A DNA stretch of 64,000 nucleotides from Aliidiomarina sedimenti (GTDB taxonomy: Bacteria; Pseudomonadota; Gammaproteobacteria; Enterobacterales; Alteromonadaceae), in NCBI RefSeq assembly GCF_003986955.1, contig NZ_PIPN01000005.1, positions 1 through 64,000 of the forward strand, given 5' to 3'. Within the stretch, counting starts at the first letter, position 1; every line of letters begins with the position of its first letter. Under the pieces are notes generated by a model. The model ran no database searches. It had not been told where the DNA came from and saw only the letters and a program-made list of their open reading frames with translations. Of this stretch, positions 52,861 through 63,962 are shown piece by piece. Position numbers and translations under genes: made by a program.

Positions 52861-54167
52861 ATATGTCGCCGGGCCCGTTGCGCGCACTCAATTTGATGAT
52901 TGATACCGAGTAACGGCACCCATAACAGCTGGTGGCCGTCGGTAACAACCGGCCAGCGTTGGCGTTGCCATTGTGCAATGCCCTGCTTTTTTAATAAGCG
53001 ATGCGCTTTATGCAAAGTACCACCTGGCCGACGCTGAAAACTATCAGAATGGCGCAACAACCGCACCTGCAGCGACGCGTCTGCGTCCACCATAACTTCC
53101 TGCGTTCCGCTGGCTGTCAATTCGCCTAGTCCATCCGGCAATTGGAGCGTCTCTTCACCATCCCAGGCCAGACTAAACTGGCTTAAGTCCGCGAATAACG
53201 GAAGTACCTGCACACGGTCACGATGACTGCGCAATTGCCACTGCGACCAGCGCACCTCAACCTTGCTGCCCTGCATCTGCTGCAGCATCTGCGAGAGTAC
53301 CGCTTCGCTGGGCATCGCAGCGCCCTGACGCTGAATGAACAAGCGTAACAACGCGGCCTGGTGAACAGGTGACAGCTTGTCGAATCCGCTGCTATCTAAA
53401 CCGTTCTGATCCAGGCGTAACTGCAAATCCGACTCCAGCAGGCTCTCCAACAGCGCCTGTTGTTCCCCGCACAGCCGTGCAGAACGTGCTACGGTTTGCT
53501 CGAACTGCGGCCAGCGGGCGCGCAATTCAGGGACAATCTCGTGACGCAAAAAATTACGGTCAATGCGGGTATCCAGATTGGTATCATCCTCCACCCACTG
53601 CAGTTGACGCGCCTTCGCGTACTGATAAATTTCATTTTTACTGTGCCCAAGCAATGGGCGACACAGCCGGCGCTGCCCGCTGAACGGTGCCACAGCCGCC
53701 ATCGACGCGAGTCCTTTCGGCCCGGAACCGCGTTTAAGCTGCAATAAAAATGTTTCAGTCTGATCACTGAGGTGCTGACCAAGCAGAATCACGGCGTTGT
53801 CGTCAGTCAGTTCGGTCAGGCGCTGATAACGGGCATCACGCCCCTGCGCTTCTTTACTCTGGCGATTGCTGAGCGGAACATCCAGTGGCTCGACAATGTA
53901 GTCAATGGAGGAACGCTGGCAGTACTCACGCAGAAACTGCGCCCACTGCGGCGAGTCCGGGTGAAAATAATGGTCCAGATGAATAGCAAGGTAATGATGT
54001 TGAGGGTGTTGCTGCCGGTAGCGCAGGGTTAAATCAAGCACCGACTGGGAGTCAGCGCCACCACCTAACGCAACGACAATGGAGGACGGCCCTTGCAGTT
54101 GCAAACTGTCAAGGGCCGCACAATAACTTTGATAAAACTGGTCACTAATGGACTTAACAGTAGCCAA
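52815..54167 (-). CDS. tilS: tRNA(Ile)-lysidine synthase
   Basis: A 450-residue enzyme with an N-terminal PP-loop (GGGADS at residues 35-40, a variant of the usual SGGxDS) and C-terminal TilS domains. It adds lysine to C34 of tRNA-Ile(CAU). The start is TTG 54167, which overlaps accA by 14 bp; no ATG is suitably placed. It is the third gene in dnaE-accA-tilS order. Confidence 0.93.
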   Translation of the reverse strand: MATVKSISDQFYQSYCAALDSLQLQGPSSIVVALGGGADSQSVLDLTLRYRQQHPQHHYLAIHLDHYFHPDSPQWAQFLREYCQRSSIDYIVEPLDVPLSNRQSKEAQGRDARYQRLTELTDDNAVILLGQHLSDQTETFLLQLKRGSGPKGLASMAAVAPFSGQRRLCRPLLGHSKNEIYQYAKARQLQWVEDDTNLDTRIDRNFLRHEIVPELRARWPQFEQTVARSARLCGEQQALLESLLESDLQLRLDQNGLDSSGFDKLSPVHQAALLRLFIQRQGAAMPSEAVLSQMLQQMQGSKVEVRWSQWQLRSHRDRVQVLPLFADLSQFSLAWDGEETLQLPDGLGELTASGTQEVMVDADASLQVRLLRHSDSFQRRPGGTLHKAHRLLKKQGIAQWQRQRWPVVTDGHQLLWVPLLGINHQIECAQRARRHIYPNWVRASVAGVTN

Positions 54168-55110
54168 AATTCATTAGTTTCTGGTAACGGCTGTCAAGCA
54201 AACTGTCGGTATCCTGCCCCTGCAGACGGTCAAGATCATTCAGTAGTTGTGCTTTTAAACGACTCGCCACTTCAATATGGTCACGATGCGCACCGCCCAA
54301 AGGTTCTGCAATAATGGTATCCACCAGACCCAGTTCGTGGGAACGCTGAGCAGTAACACCCATGGCATCGGCAGCCAGTTCGGCCTTACTTGCACTTTTC
54401 CACAAAATCGAGGCACAGCCTTCCGGAGAAATAACGGAGTAAGTGCTGTACTGCAGCATATTAACTTTGTCACCAACGCCTATCGCCAGCGCGCCGCCCG
54501 AACCACCTTCACCGATCACGGTACAGATTGTTGGCACTTTCAAACGCGACATTACTTTAAGATTACGCGCGATGGCCTCACTCTGACCACGTTCTTCGGC
54601 TCCGACACCCGGATACGCACCAGGGGTATCGATAAATGTCAGAACAGGCATCTTAAAACGTTCCGCCATTTCCATCAGACGCAATGCTTTTCGATAACCC
54701 TCTGGTTTCGGCATGCCGAAGTTACGACGTACTTTTTCACGGGTTTCGCGGCCTTTCTGCTGACCAATCACCATCACCGGTTTGCCATCCAGACGGGCAA
54801 TGCCACCTACGATGGCTTTGTCATCCGCAAAGGCTCGATCACCTGCCAGCTCATCAAAATCGGTGAACATATGCTGAATATAATCCAGCGTATACGGACG
54901 CAATGGATGACGAGCCAACTGCGCAACCTGCCAGGATGACAGGTCAGAAAAAATCTTTTCGGTCAGCTCAATACGCTTCTTTTGTAACTGTTTCACCTCT
55001 TTTTCAAGGTCAATGTTCAGATCACCTTTAGCGCTGACACTGCGTAATTCATCGATCTGCGCTTCTAATTCAGCGATAGGTTGTTCAAAATCCAGAAAAT
55101 TCAGGCTCAT
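54154..55110 (-). CDS. accA: Acetyl-CoA carboxylase carboxyltransferase alpha subunit
   Basis: A 318-residue alpha subunit of the carboxyltransferase. The conserved core includes [40 protein letters not shown] and [12 protein letters not shown]. It makes malonyl-CoA with AccBCD. The start at ATG 55110 is chosen for length and alignment with other AccA; longer starts run into dnaE. It lies 21 bp after the dnaE stop, so co-transcription is expected. Confidence 0.97.
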   Translation of the reverse strand: MSLNFLDFEQPIAELEAQIDELRSVSAKGDLNIDLEKEVKQLQKKRIELTEKIFSDLSSWQVAQLARHPLRPYTLDYIQHMFTDFDELAGDRAFADDKAIVGGIARLDGKPVMVIGQQKGRETREKVRRNFGMPKPEGYRKALRLMEMAERFKMPVLTFIDTPGAYPGVGAEERGQSEAIARNLKVMSRLKVPTICTVIGEGGSGGALAIGVGDKVNMLQYSTYSVISPEGCASILWKSASKAELAADAMGVTAQRSHELGLVDTIIAEPLGGAHRDHIEVASRLKAQLLNDLDRLQGQDTDSLLDSRYQKLMNFGYC

Positions 55111-55130
55111 CAGTACATTCCAACTTTCGA

Positions 55131-58100
55131 TTAAAAGACCAGCTTGACCTGGCTGGTGCCCAGTATATCCCATAGTTCGTAAAGGACATCGTCTTTCGGT
55201 TCAATAAACCAGTTACCACCTGGTTTCAGATCCACACTGGCATTCTCTAACTGACATTGTAAAACAATTGGGCAGGTTCCCCCAGCCGCACTTTGCAATG
55301 CCTGTTCGATACGAGTCAGCTGCGGTTTAGCCAGTGTGGCAAGATCGAGCTGAATACTCAGACCTTTAACGTATTGGGCACGCGCCTGCTCTACTGTCAT
55401 TACTTCATAAGCGGTCATTGTATTGCCACCACTGAAGTTATCAAATCGGACTTCTCCTTTTACCCACAAAATTGAGTCTTTTTGCAGCAAGTCCTCATAT
55501 TTTTCAAACTCCTGGCTATACAGTCGCATATCCATTCGCATACTTCTATCATCGAGCGTCACGATGGCCCAGCGCTGGCCTTTCTTATTGACCATCATCC
55601 GCACATCCAGCACCAGCCCCGCCGCACTGACGTAATTACCACGCCCGGTTTCACCCAGATCGGCTAAACGGCCACTGGCATAATGTTTCAGCTCGCGCCG
55701 ATAGCGGTTAATTGGGTGACCCGTTAAATAGAGTCCTAACGTCTCTCGCTCAGCCTCAAGCCACATCGGTTCCGGCCATTTTGACACCTGTACAAATTCA
55801 GCATCAATGTCATCTGTCGACTCAGCGCTTAATACGCCAAACAGATCTGCCTGCCCCATGGCTTCGTTTTTCGCTGCCTGATCCGCCTGTTTCATTGCTT
55901 TTCCGAGTGTTGCCATAAGCGTCGCCCGGTGCGGTCCAAGGTTATCCAAAGCACCCGCTTTAATCAGTCGCTCCATAACCCGGCGATTCAGTTTTTTGAG
56001 GTCGACCCGACGGCAGAAATCAAACAAATCCCGAAATGGCCCGTCCTCATTACGCGCGGTAATAATAGACTCTATCGGCCCCTCGCCGACTCCCTTGATA
56101 GCGCCAATGCCATAAACAATACGCTGCTCGTCATCGACACTGAATTTATGTTCGCCTTTATTCACATCGGGCGGCAAGATGGTTAACCCCATGCGTTCAC
56201 ATTCGTCGACCAGGGTAACAATCTTATCGGTGTTATCCATATCGGCCGACATCACCGCGGCCATGAACTCTGCGGGGTAATGAACCTTCATCCACAAGGT
56301 TTGATAGGAGACCAGCGCATAAGCTGCAGAATGCGACTTGTTAAAGCCGTAACCGGCGAACTTCTCTACCAGATCAAAGATTTTAATTGCAAGTTCCGGG
56401 TCAATTCCATTATCAGCCGCGCCTTTTTCGAACACTGCGCGTTGCTTTTCCATTTCTTCCGGTTTTTTCTTACCCATCGCCCGACGCAGCAAGTCAGCGC
56501 CACCCAGGCTATACCCGGCCAGCACCTGAGCGATTTGCATAACCTGTTCCTGGTAAAGAATAACCCCATAGGTCGGTTCCAAAATCGTCTTCAGGGAGTC
56601 GTGCTGATATTGTGCATCGGGGTAAGAGATTGCTTCCCGGCCGTGCTTACGGTCAATGAAGTTGTCGACCATCCCTGATTGCAGAGGGCCCGGCCGGAAC
56701 AGCGCCACTAAAGCGATAATGTCTTCGAAACTATCCGGCAGCAGGCGCTTGATCAGCTCTTTCATTCCGCGTGACTCAAGCTGGAATACAGCAGTCGTCT
56801 CGGCTTTTTTCAGCGACCGGAAACATTCCTTGTCATCCAGGGGAATCGCCACAATATCAACGGGTTCACGGCCTTCCTTACGCAACCTCGGGTTCACCAT
56901 ATCCAACGCCCACTGGATAATGGTCAGGGTGCGTAAACCAAGGAAGTCGAATTTAACCAACCCGGCAGTTTCAACATCGTTCTTATCAAACTGAGTAACC
57001 GGAAAGTTTCCATCTTCATCGCAATAGAGCGGTGAAAAGTCGGTAATTTTAGTCGGCGATATCACCACCCCACCGGCGTGCTTACCAGCATTTCGGGTTA
57101 CACCTTCAAGACGCCGGGCCATATCAATGACCTCTTTAACGTCTTCGTCTTCGTTGTATAACTGAGGCAGACGAGGCTCTTCTTCAAAGGCCTTGGCCAG
57201 AGTCATCCCGGGAGCGCCAGGAATAAGCTTGGAGATTCGGTCAACAAACCCATACGGATGCCCAAGTACCCGGCCAACGTCACGCACCGCTGCTTTTGCG
57301 GCCATAGTACCGAACGTAATGATCTGAGACACCGCATCGCGGCCGTATAGATCAGCCACGTGGTCAATTACCTCGTCACGCCGATCCATGCAGAAATCGA
57401 CATCGAAATCGGGCATCGAAACCCGCTCCGGATTCAGAAAACGCTCGAAAAGCAAATCGAATTCAAGCGGATCGAGATCGGTAATTTTCAGCGCATAGGC
57501 GACCAGCGACCCCGCACCCGAGCCCCGCCCCGGCCCCACCGGAATATTGTTGTCTTTACTCCACTGAATAAACTCCATCACGATCAGGAAGTAACCAGGG
57601 AAGCCCATGTCATTGATAACTTTCAGCTCGATTTGCAGGCGCTCATCATATTCACCGCGTTGAGCGGCCCGTTGCTGAGGGTCCGGAAAAAGAAATTCGA
57701 GCCGTTCTTCAAGCCCCTTCTGCGACGCCTGAACCAGATAATCGGCAATGCTCATATCGCCAGTCGGAAAGTCCGGTAATACATACTCATCGAGCGTCAC
57801 GGTGACATTGCAACGCTTGGCAATTTCGATCGTGTTGGCGAGTGCTTCCGGAATATCTGCGAATACCTCTGCCATTTCAGCTGCACTGCGCAGATACTGT
57901 TGTTCGCTGTATTGCTTGGGCCGTCGTGGGTCGCCGAGGGTATAGCCGTCATGAATTGAGACCCTGATTTCATGGGCATCGTAGTCTTCAGCATCGAGGA
58001 AAACCACTTCGTTCGTGGCTACCACCGGGAGGTCGTATTGACTCGCCAGATCAACCGCCAGATGCAAATAGTCTTCTTCCTGCGGCCGTCCGGTGCGGAT

Positions 58101-58613
58101 TAATTCAAGATAAAAATGGTCGGCGAAATGGGTTTGATAAAATTGCAGGCTTTGCTGCAACGCTTTCTCATTACGCTGCAGCAATGCCTGGCCGACATCG
58201 CCGTCTTTGGCGCCAGAAAGCACAATCAAACCTTCTGCTTTATCAGCCAGCCAGCTTTGCTCGATACACGGCCGCCCGCAACGATGACCTCGAAGGTAGG
58301 CATCCGATATCAGCAGGGTCAAATTCTGATAGCCCGTGTTATTTGCTGCCAGTACCGTCAGACGGAACGGGGTATCCGGCCAGTCATCGCTGAGCACCCA
58401 CAAATCAGCCCCGATTAATGGTTTAAGACCGAGGTCTTCTGAGGTTTTGTAATAACGCACCAAACCACACATATTCATCTGGTCGGTCAATGCCACAGCA
58501 GGCATTGCCAGCTCAGACGCTCGCTTACACAGCGGTCCTACTTTTTGTACGCCATCGATCATGGAAAAATCGCTATGCACACGCAAGTGAATAAAAGCAG
58601 GTGTTGATGTCAT
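55131..58613 (-). CDS. dnaE: DNA polymerase III alpha subunit
   Basis: An 1160-residue replicative polymerase. The PHP domain starts at [13 protein letters not shown]. The catalytic acidic residues are in [16 protein letters not shown], and the thumb, fingers and C-terminal OB region follow in the usual order. It has normal length for a gammaproteobacterial DnaE. It starts the dnaE-accA-tilS cluster. Confidence 0.98.
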   Translation of the reverse strand: MTSTPAFIHLRVHSDFSMIDGVQKVGPLCKRASELAMPAVALTDQMNMCGLVRYYKTSEDLGLKPLIGADLWVLSDDWPDTPFRLTVLAANNTGYQNLTLLISDAYLRGHRCGRPCIEQSWLADKAEGLIVLSGAKDGDVGQALLQRNEKALQQSLQFYQTHFADHFYLELIRTGRPQEEDYLHLAVDLASQYDLPVVATNEVVFLDAEDYDAHEIRVSIHDGYTLGDPRRPKQYSEQQYLRSAAEMAEVFADIPEALANTIEIAKRCNVTVTLDEYVLPDFPTGDMSIADYLVQASQKGLEERLEFLFPDPQQRAAQRGEYDERLQIELKVINDMGFPGYFLIVMEFIQWSKDNNIPVGPGRGSGAGSLVAYALKITDLDPLEFDLLFERFLNPERVSMPDFDVDFCMDRRDEVIDHVADLYGRDAVSQIITFGTMAAKAAVRDVGRVLGHPYGFVDRISKLIPGAPGMTLAKAFEEEPRLPQLYNEDEDVKEVIDMARRLEGVTRNAGKHAGGVVISPTKITDFSPLYCDEDGNFPVTQFDKNDVETAGLVKFDFLGLRTLTIIQWALDMVNPRLRKEGREPVDIVAIPLDDKECFRSLKKAETTAVFQLESRGMKELIKRLLPDSFEDIIALVALFRPGPLQSGMVDNFIDRKHGREAISYPDAQYQHDSLKTILEPTYGVILYQEQVMQIAQVLAGYSLGGADLLRRAMGKKKPEEMEKQRAVFEKGAADNGIDPELAIKIFDLVEKFAGYGFNKSHSAAYALVSYQTLWMKVHYPAEFMAAVMSADMDNTDKIVTLVDECERMGLTILPPDVNKGEHKFSVDDEQRIVYGIGAIKGVGEGPIESIITARNEDGPFRDLFDFCRRVDLKKLNRRVMERLIKAGALDNLGPHRATLMATLGKAMKQADQAAKNEAMGQADLFGVLSAESTDDIDAEFVQVSKWPEPMWLEAERETLGLYLTGHPINRYRRELKHYASGRLADLGETGRGNYVSAAGLVLDVRMMVNKKGQRWAIVTLDDRSMRMDMRLYSQEFEKYEDLLQKDSILWVKGEVRFDNFSGGNTMTAYEVMTVEQARAQYVKGLSIQLDLATLAKPQLTRIEQALQSAAGGTCPIVLQCQLENASVDLKPGGNWFIEPKDDVLYELWDILGTSQVKLVF

Positions 58614-58797
58614 TAAATAGGTAACCTTTTGCAGCTAAAACGCGGTCAAACGCAGACGGCTAAACATACACAAACAGACCTGTTATTGTGCCTTAAAGAC
58701 AAGCGGATCGCCACCGATGAAAAGGGTCCAACCAGGGCCGGAAATCTGTTACCCTTTTAGGGTATAAGGGACTACAAACAAAGAGTTAAAAAACACT

Positions 58798-60366
58798 ATG
58801 CGCAACAACCTTCCGGTAAGTGGAAAAGAACACCGTTACCCAGAGCATTATCGATTAATTTCGTCCACTGATACCCGCGGTATCATTACTCACTGCAATG
58901 ACGCTTTTGTCGAAGTTTCGGGCTTTAGCGAAGAGCAACTGATTGGTGCCCCTCATAACCTCGTGCGCCACCCCGATATGCCCCCAGCTGTCTACAAAGA
59001 CATGTGGGAATGTTTACGCAGCGGTAAAGCCTGGATGGGGGTGGTTAAAAACCGCTGTAAGAACGGCGACCACTACTGGGTAAGTGCGTATGTGACCCCG
59101 ATTAAAGACGGTTCAACCATTGTAGGCTATGAGTCCGTTCGGGTGAATGCGGATGAAGCTTCGAAGCAACGCGCACAGCGGATGTATGATCGTATCCGCG
59201 CCGGAAAATCTGCCCGTACCGGCATGCAACAAGCGCTTAGCTACGGTCGCGAGATGCTACCTGTGGCAGTGCCCGGTTTAGTTGGTAGTGCCATTCTGGC
59301 GGCGATTGCTGGCCCTACTGCAGCCATCGTCGGTCTGGCCACTGGCGCAGCCGCCCTGGCCTGGCAACAGGCGCATTCAAATAGTTGTCTGCGTGCCATG
59401 TTAGCGCAACGTCCGGACGCCTATCAGGACCCGTTGGTCGCACAAAGCTACAGTGACTGGCATGGTCTGCGCGCGCAATTGAACCTGGTACTGCTAAGTG
59501 AGGCAGCTCGTGCCCGCACCGCCTTGACCCGAATTGAAGATGCCGCCACTCAGTTGCATCACATCGTCGCGCAAACCCGTACCCAGGCTCAGTCCAGTAA
59601 CCAGTTGATCGAAGAGCAGAACAACGCGACCGAGAATACCGCTTCAGCAATTAATGAAATGGCGACCTCAATCGGCGAAGTAGCAGATAAAGTTGAGAGC
59701 AATGCCGCCCAGGCAGATGTCGCCAGCAAGAGTGTCGACAGCAGCACCGAAACGGCGGCTGAAGCGCTGCTTGCAATTGAGAATCTGAATAAATCAGTTC
59801 ACAGCATTGCAGCGACGGTGAAAGCACTGGCTGAATCAACAGGCAGCATTGGACAGGCCGCTGACCTGATTTCTGACATTGCTGAGCAAACTAATTTACT
59901 TGCGTTAAATGCAGCGATCGAAGCGGCACGCGCCGGTGAGCATGGTCGTGGATTTGCAGTCGTCGCCCAGGAAGTTCGCGCATTAGCGCAACGCACACGC
60001 GAATCAACGCAGAATATCCATTCGATTGTGAATAACCTGAAAGAACGTGCAGAGGACGCCGTCAGTGTTTCTCTGGCCGGTGAAGAAACAGCCCTGGCTG
60101 GGGTAAGTAAGGTTGAGCAAACAGAAAGCGCGTTGCGTGATATTGCACGTGCCATCAACGATATCACCGACGCTTCGATGCAAATGGCGACGGCTGTTGA
60201 AGAGCAAAGCAATGTAGCAGAGCATATTAATCAGCAAATTACCGCTATTTCCGATATCGCTCAGCAGAGTAAACAGAATGCGCAAAATACATTCGACTCA
60301 AGCGAGCAACTGTCCACCACCACGGAAGAGCTGTATTCACTGATTAAGCGGTTTGCAGCGCGTTAA
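58798..60366 (+). CDS. Methyl-accepting chemotaxis protein, Aer-like with PAS domain
   Basis: A 522-residue chemoreceptor. A PAS domain (about residues 15-125; [20 protein letters not shown] and [19 protein letters not shown]) is followed by a hydrophobic pair near 155-195. The signalling domain has [20 protein letters not shown] and [18 protein letters not shown]. This matches Aer-type energy or redox sensors that bind FAD in PAS. The ribosome binding site is poor. Confidence 0.9.
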   Translation: MRNNLPVSGKEHRYPEHYRLISSTDTRGIITHCNDAFVEVSGFSEEQLIGAPHNLVRHPDMPPAVYKDMWECLRSGKAWMGVVKNRCKNGDHYWVSAYVTPIKDGSTIVGYESVRVNADEASKQRAQRMYDRIRAGKSARTGMQQALSYGREMLPVAVPGLVGSAILAAIAGPTAAIVGLATGAAALAWQQAHSNSCLRAMLAQRPDAYQDPLVAQSYSDWHGLRAQLNLVLLSEAARARTALTRIEDAATQLHHIVAQTRTQAQSSNQLIEEQNNATENTASAINEMATSIGEVADKVESNAAQADVASKSVDSSTETAAEALLAIENLNKSVHSIAATVKALAESTGSIGQAADLISDIAEQTNLLALNAAIEAARAGEHGRGFAVVAQEVRALAQRTRESTQNIHSIVNNLKERAEDAVSVSLAGEETALAGVSKVEQTESALRDIARAINDITDASMQMATAVEEQSNVAEHINQQITAISDIAQQSKQNAQNTFDSSEQLSTTTEELYSLIKRFAAR

Positions 60367-60476
60367 CCGGTTTTATCAGACGTCGATTCTGTCTACGTGA
60401 ACAGGTAAAGGGATATGGCGCAGACCACCAGCAATGGTGGTTTGTGCTCTAGCCATCTGGTACGAATTTCAGGCAC

Positions 60477-60500
60477 AAAAAAATCGCCTGAAGGCGATTA
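60477..60500 (-). terminator. Terminator of the tRNA-Asp cluster
   Basis: On the minus strand ATCGCC-TTCA-GGCGAT is followed by seven T, six bases after the last tRNA. Confidence 0.85.
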
Positions 60501-60505
60501 TTAAG

Positions 60506-60582
60506 TGGCGGAGCGGACGGGACTCGAACCCGCGACCCCCGGCGTGACAGGCCGGTATTCTAACCAACTGAACTACCGCTCC
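60506..60582 (-). tRNA. tRNA-Asp (GTC)
   Basis: A 77-nt tRNA with encoded CCA. The anticodon loop reads CCTGTCACG on the minus strand, giving GTC. All four stems pair. It is identical to the other two copies in the cluster and is the last in transcription order. Confidence 0.97.
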
Positions 60583-60662
60583 ACACGGTACTTTCTATCC
60601 GAAAGCTTGTTCATCTTTGTGCATGTTTTTTCTGCTTGCTGCTTGCGTTTGCTCAGTTCAAG

Positions 60663-60739
60663 TGGCGGAGCGGACGGGACTCGAACCCGCGACCCCCGGC
60701 GTGACAGGCCGGTATTCTAACCAACTGAACTACCGCTCC
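60663..60739 (-). tRNA. tRNA-Asp (GTC)
   Basis: A 77-nt tRNA identical to its neighbours, with encoded CCA and anticodon GTC. It is separated from the third copy by 41 bp and from the first by 80 bp. Confidence 0.97.
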
Positions 60740-60780
60740 ACATACCTGAGCTTACGCTAACATTGCATCAAGAAACGAAT

Positions 60781-60857
60781 TGGCGGAGCGGACGGGACTC
60801 GAACCCGCGACCCCCGGCGTGACAGGCCGGTATTCTAACCAACTGAACTACCGCTCC
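60781..60857 (-). tRNA. tRNA-Asp (GTC)
   Basis: A 77-nt tRNA, first of the three identical copies, with encoded CCA and anticodon GTC. Its 5' end is about 110 bp from the TIGR03503 gene. Confidence 0.97.
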
Positions 60858-60969
60858 GCTGCATACAGCGTTCGCTCTCAATGCGGCGAGGATAATACGA
60901 GTCGCCCGCGTCGCCGTCAACCCTTTTTTCCGCCTTTGCGTCTGTTTGCGCACGAAATCGCCAAAACGT

Positions 60970-62253
60970 CTACTTTTTAGCTTTTCCGCTGTTCTTTCCT
61001 TGCCCACGGCGACGGAAAAGCATCACGCCGATCCAGCCGAGTACCAGAACCAGATTCACCCCTACAATCAACCAAAGCATGACCCGTTGTTTGCGTAGCC
61101 GTTCACGTTCTGCTGCAACCTGTGCGGCAATTTCAGCCTCACGCTGCTCTGCCCGGATCGCTGCCAGTTCTTCGTCTGTAGGGCCCGCAGGCTCAGGCTG
61201 ACGCGCCATAAAGTCATAGGTCGCCACGGTAGCCTCGATTTCACGCCCGTCTGTTGTGGTCGCAAACAAGGTTAAATCAATGGCAAAATTTCCATTCACA
61301 TAATTTGGGATCCGTTCCCGCAATCTGTCACCCATCGCTGTACGGATATCTATCCGCTGAATTTCGCCATTGGGGTACTCAACATCGCCGCGTAAGACCA
61401 GATCATCAACCTGCAGTTGTTCCTCATCGACGTGAATATCAAGCACATGGGGCACGCCCTCAGTGGCGGACACCCGCACCTCCAGTTCAACCGGCAATTC
61501 AGCCAACATGACCGGCGACTGCTCGAAAGTGCGTTGGTACAGCGGCGTGATCGCCTGATACGACGGCAAATACGGCCCCGACGGTGCATTGAACCAAATT
61601 TCACCGGTAAAGATACCATCCCTGGCCCGTACGTCATGACCACGACCATCGTCGAGAAAATCCCCTAAGTGCCGCGGATTAATACCAAAGTTGTTGTGGT
61701 TCTCATCGTTGGTACTGACCAGATGAAGCTGCATCTCGATAGCACTGCGAAAATCGCGTTGCTCAATGGGTTCACCAGCCTCGGTGAATCGCCCTTCAAC
61801 GCTGATGGTCTCGCCCCGGAAGATGCGTGGCGGCAATGGCTCCGCATGAAACTGCAGATCAGAGATAACCATCAACCGGCTTTCAGGTCGTAGTGCCCCG
61901 GACACCTGCCAGGGACCGCGCATAGGCGATTCGATACGCACCTGGTCAAAACCGGCACCCGACTCCCATTGCACATCGTCCGGATGACGCGAGCTATACC
62001 ACTTACTGCCATCCGGTAAAATAAGCACCACAGGGTCCGTCCCGTGATCACGAAAGAAGACCATGGTGATCTCATCTACATGATCGTCAATACGGAACCG
62101 GTCACCAAGCAACGGTAATTGATTATCAGGTGCCATTTCGGTTAACCGAAAGGCGTCATACGGATTAGGTAAAGATTCAGCCACCGCTGCTGGCTGGGAT
62201 GCCAGCAAGACAGTAAGTGCTAAACCACAACGAATTAACCAGACACGGGCCAA
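60970..62253 (-). CDS. TIGR03503-like membrane-anchored protein
   Basis: A 427-residue protein with a signal peptide (residues 1-26), a large extracytoplasmic strand-rich region, a basic helix (EREREAEIAAQVAAERERLR-like) and one C-terminal membrane segment (VMLWLIVGVNLVLVLGWIGV). The layout and gene order before dnaQ match the TIGR03503 family of marine gammaproteobacteria, whose function is unknown. It overlaps the dnaQ end by 19 bp. Confidence 0.75.
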   Translation of the reverse strand: MARVWLIRCGLALTVLLASQPAAVAESLPNPYDAFRLTEMAPDNQLPLLGDRFRIDDHVDEITMVFFRDHGTDPVVLILPDGSKWYSSRHPDDVQWESGAGFDQVRIESPMRGPWQVSGALRPESRLMVISDLQFHAEPLPPRIFRGETISVEGRFTEAGEPIEQRDFRSAIEMQLHLVSTNDENHNNFGINPRHLGDFLDDGRGHDVRARDGIFTGEIWFNAPSGPYLPSYQAITPLYQRTFEQSPVMLAELPVELEVRVSATEGVPHVLDIHVDEEQLQVDDLVLRGDVEYPNGEIQRIDIRTAMGDRLRERIPNYVNGNFAIDLTLFATTTDGREIEATVATYDFMARQPEPAGPTDEELAAIRAEQREAEIAAQVAAERERLRKQRVMLWLIVGVNLVLVLGWIGVMLFRRRGQGKNSGKAKK

Positions 62254-62972
62254 AGAGACTCCCCTCCCTTCTTAAGAAGCTTTGCGATGCGTTGCTGATG
62301 TGCTGCTTCTTCTTCGGCAGATGCAGGTAAAACCTTTAGCGCTGGCCGCTGATCGGGTAAACGTCGGATGGCGGTGAGGTCAGTCAGCTGACCATCTTTG
62401 TCTTTATCTGCCAGCGACAGTTTGCGCTGGCCACCAGTCATCCACAGATAGACATCAGCCAGGATTTCGGCATCGAGTAACGCGCCATGCAGGGTACGGT
62501 GTGAATTATCAATGTCGAAACGTTTACACAGCGCATCCAGGCTGGCCCGTTGCCCGGGATACAACTGCCGCGCCAGCGCCAGGGTATCCAATACCCCGGC
62601 AATGTCTTTGGTTAAGCCGTATGGCGCATTAATGCGGTTAAACTCAGCATCCATGTGGCCGACGTCGAACGGCGCATTATGAATAACCAGCTCAGCGCCA
62701 CGGATAAATTCAACAAACTCATCAACGACTTGCGAAAAAACTGGTTTGTCTTCCAGAAACTCATTGGTAATCCCATGCACGCGGATGGCATCTTCCTCAA
62801 CCAGGCGCTCCGGGTTCAGGTAGGCGTGAAAATGGCGCCCCGTCAGTTTACGTTCGATTAACTCAACGCAACCGATTTCGATGATACGATGACCCTGCTT
62901 AGGGTCGATACCTGTGGTTTCTGTATCCAGCACAATTTGTCGTTGTGATTTGGAATCAATCAGTTCATGCAT
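62235..62972 (-). CDS. dnaQ: DNA polymerase III epsilon subunit
   Basis: A 245-residue proofreading 3'-5' exonuclease. It has exonuclease motifs I (IVLDTETTGIDP) and III (HRTLHGALLDAEIL), and a C-terminal clamp-binding region. It lies divergent from rnhA, the standard order in gammaproteobacteria. The two starts are 109 bp apart and share the promoter region. Confidence 0.96.
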   Translation of the reverse strand: MHELIDSKSQRQIVLDTETTGIDPKQGHRIIEIGCVELIERKLTGRHFHAYLNPERLVEEDAIRVHGITNEFLEDKPVFSQVVDEFVEFIRGAELVIHNAPFDVGHMDAEFNRINAPYGLTKDIAGVLDTLALARQLYPGQRASLDALCKRFDIDNSHRTLHGALLDAEILADVYLWMTGGQRKLSLADKDKDGQLTDLTAIRRLPDQRPALKVLPASAEEEAAHQQRIAKLLKKGGESLWPVSG

Positions 62973-63081
62973 ATCATCAACCTTTTATTTTTGCTGTCGG
63001 GCTGCGTATACTCGACGCTTTCACTGCACCGGCATATCTGTCAGAGCGCTATAGTAGCAACATCAAAACCTGAGAAGAAGC

Positions 63082-63552
63082 ATGCAGACAAAGGACGTAA
63101 CAATATTTACCGATGGCTCCTGTCTAGGCAACCCCGGACCTGGCGGCTACGGGGCGATTTTACGCTACGGAAAACATGAAAAAGAACTGGCTCAGGGTTT
63201 CCGCCTGACCACGAATAATCGAATGGAGTTGATGGCCACAGTGGTCGCACTCAATGCGCTGACCAAAGCCTGCAAAATCGATGTCTACACCGACAGCGAA
63301 TATGTCCGCCAGGGCATTACTAAGTGGATTCAGGGCTGGAAAAAGAAAGGCTGGATGACCAGCGCGAAAAAACCAGTCAAAAACCAGGATCTATGGCAGG
63401 CACTGGATAGCGCAATCGCCCGCCACAAAATTGAATGGCACTGGGTTAAAGGGCATTCAGGTCACCCCGAGAACGAGCGTTGCGATGTCTTAGCACGAAC
63501 CGCCGCCGAACGTGGCCCTCATGATGAAGACCACGGATATCAGCCGGACTAA
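63082..63552 (+). CDS. rnhA: Ribonuclease HI
   Basis: A 156-residue type 1 RNase H. The catalytic residues lie in [17 protein letters not shown] (Asp), [13 protein letters not shown] (Glu), VYTDSEYV (Asp) and [15 protein letters not shown] (His and Asp). It degrades RNA in RNA-DNA hybrids. The start ATG 63082 fits the length of E. coli RNase HI. It is divergent from dnaQ. Confidence 0.97.
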   Translation: MQTKDVTIFTDGSCLGNPGPGGYGAILRYGKHEKELAQGFRLTTNNRMELMATVVALNALTKACKIDVYTDSEYVRQGITKWIQGWKKKGWMTSAKKPVKNQDLWQALDSAIARHKIEWHWVKGHSGHPENERCDVLARTAAERGPHDEDHGYQPD

Positions 63553-63554
63553 CC

Positions 63555-63962
63555 TTACAGGCGCGCTTTGCGCGCCGCGAACCAGCCGATTATCATCATC
63601 AGCACAAAAACCAGCGTAGCGACGCTACCCGATGTCAGTGCCGCTATCGCCGGACCCGGGCAATAGCCGACCAGTCCCCAGCCTAAACCAAACAGCAGCG
63701 CTCCAATCACCAGTGACTTGTCAATGCGATTGCTTTTTGGCAGGTGAAATTGAGTATCACAGACTGGTGCTTTACGCTTACGGATAAGCAAAAACCCGGG
63801 TAAAAAAACTGCCAGTGCCCCTCCCATCACCAATGCCAGGCTTGGGTCCCAGCCCGGACCCAGGTGCAAAAAGCCAAGCACTTTATTGGGGTCGATCATC
63901 GCTGACACCGCAATCCCCGCCGTCATCAGAAGTCCGCTTAGAAAAGCCATTAAAATTACCAT
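63555..63962 (-). CDS. DUF6691/YeeE-type membrane protein
   Basis: A 135-residue membrane protein with four hydrophobic segments. It contains GLGWGLVGYCPGPAIAALTS with a conserved Cys, the hallmark of the YeeE/YedE half-transporters for thiosulfate and related sulfur compounds. The start ATG 63962 has GGGGG upstream and overlaps the stop of a preceding gene. The two form a split pair, as usual for this group. Its 3' end is adjacent to the rnhA end. Confidence 0.85.
   Translation of the reverse strand: MVILMAFLSGLLMTAGIAVSAMIDPNKVLGFLHLGPGWDPSLALVMGGALAVFLPGFLLIRKRKAPVCDTQFHLPKSNRIDKSLVIGALLFGLGWGLVGYCPGPAIAALTSGSVATLVFVLMMIIGWFAARKARL

Noticed and set aside
54277-54939. A 220-residue plus-strand frame
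   Set aside because: It lies wholly antisense to accA, whose frame is certain from family motifs; it is a codon shadow.
60506-60857. A CRISPR-like repeat pattern
   Set aside because: The three repeats are complete tRNA-Asp genes with full cloverleaf pairing, not CRISPR repeats, and the spacers are unequal.
60768-61007. A 79-residue minus-strand frame over tRNA-Asp
   Set aside because: It covers a complete tRNA gene and has no ribosome binding site; such frames are a usual artefact over tRNA genes.
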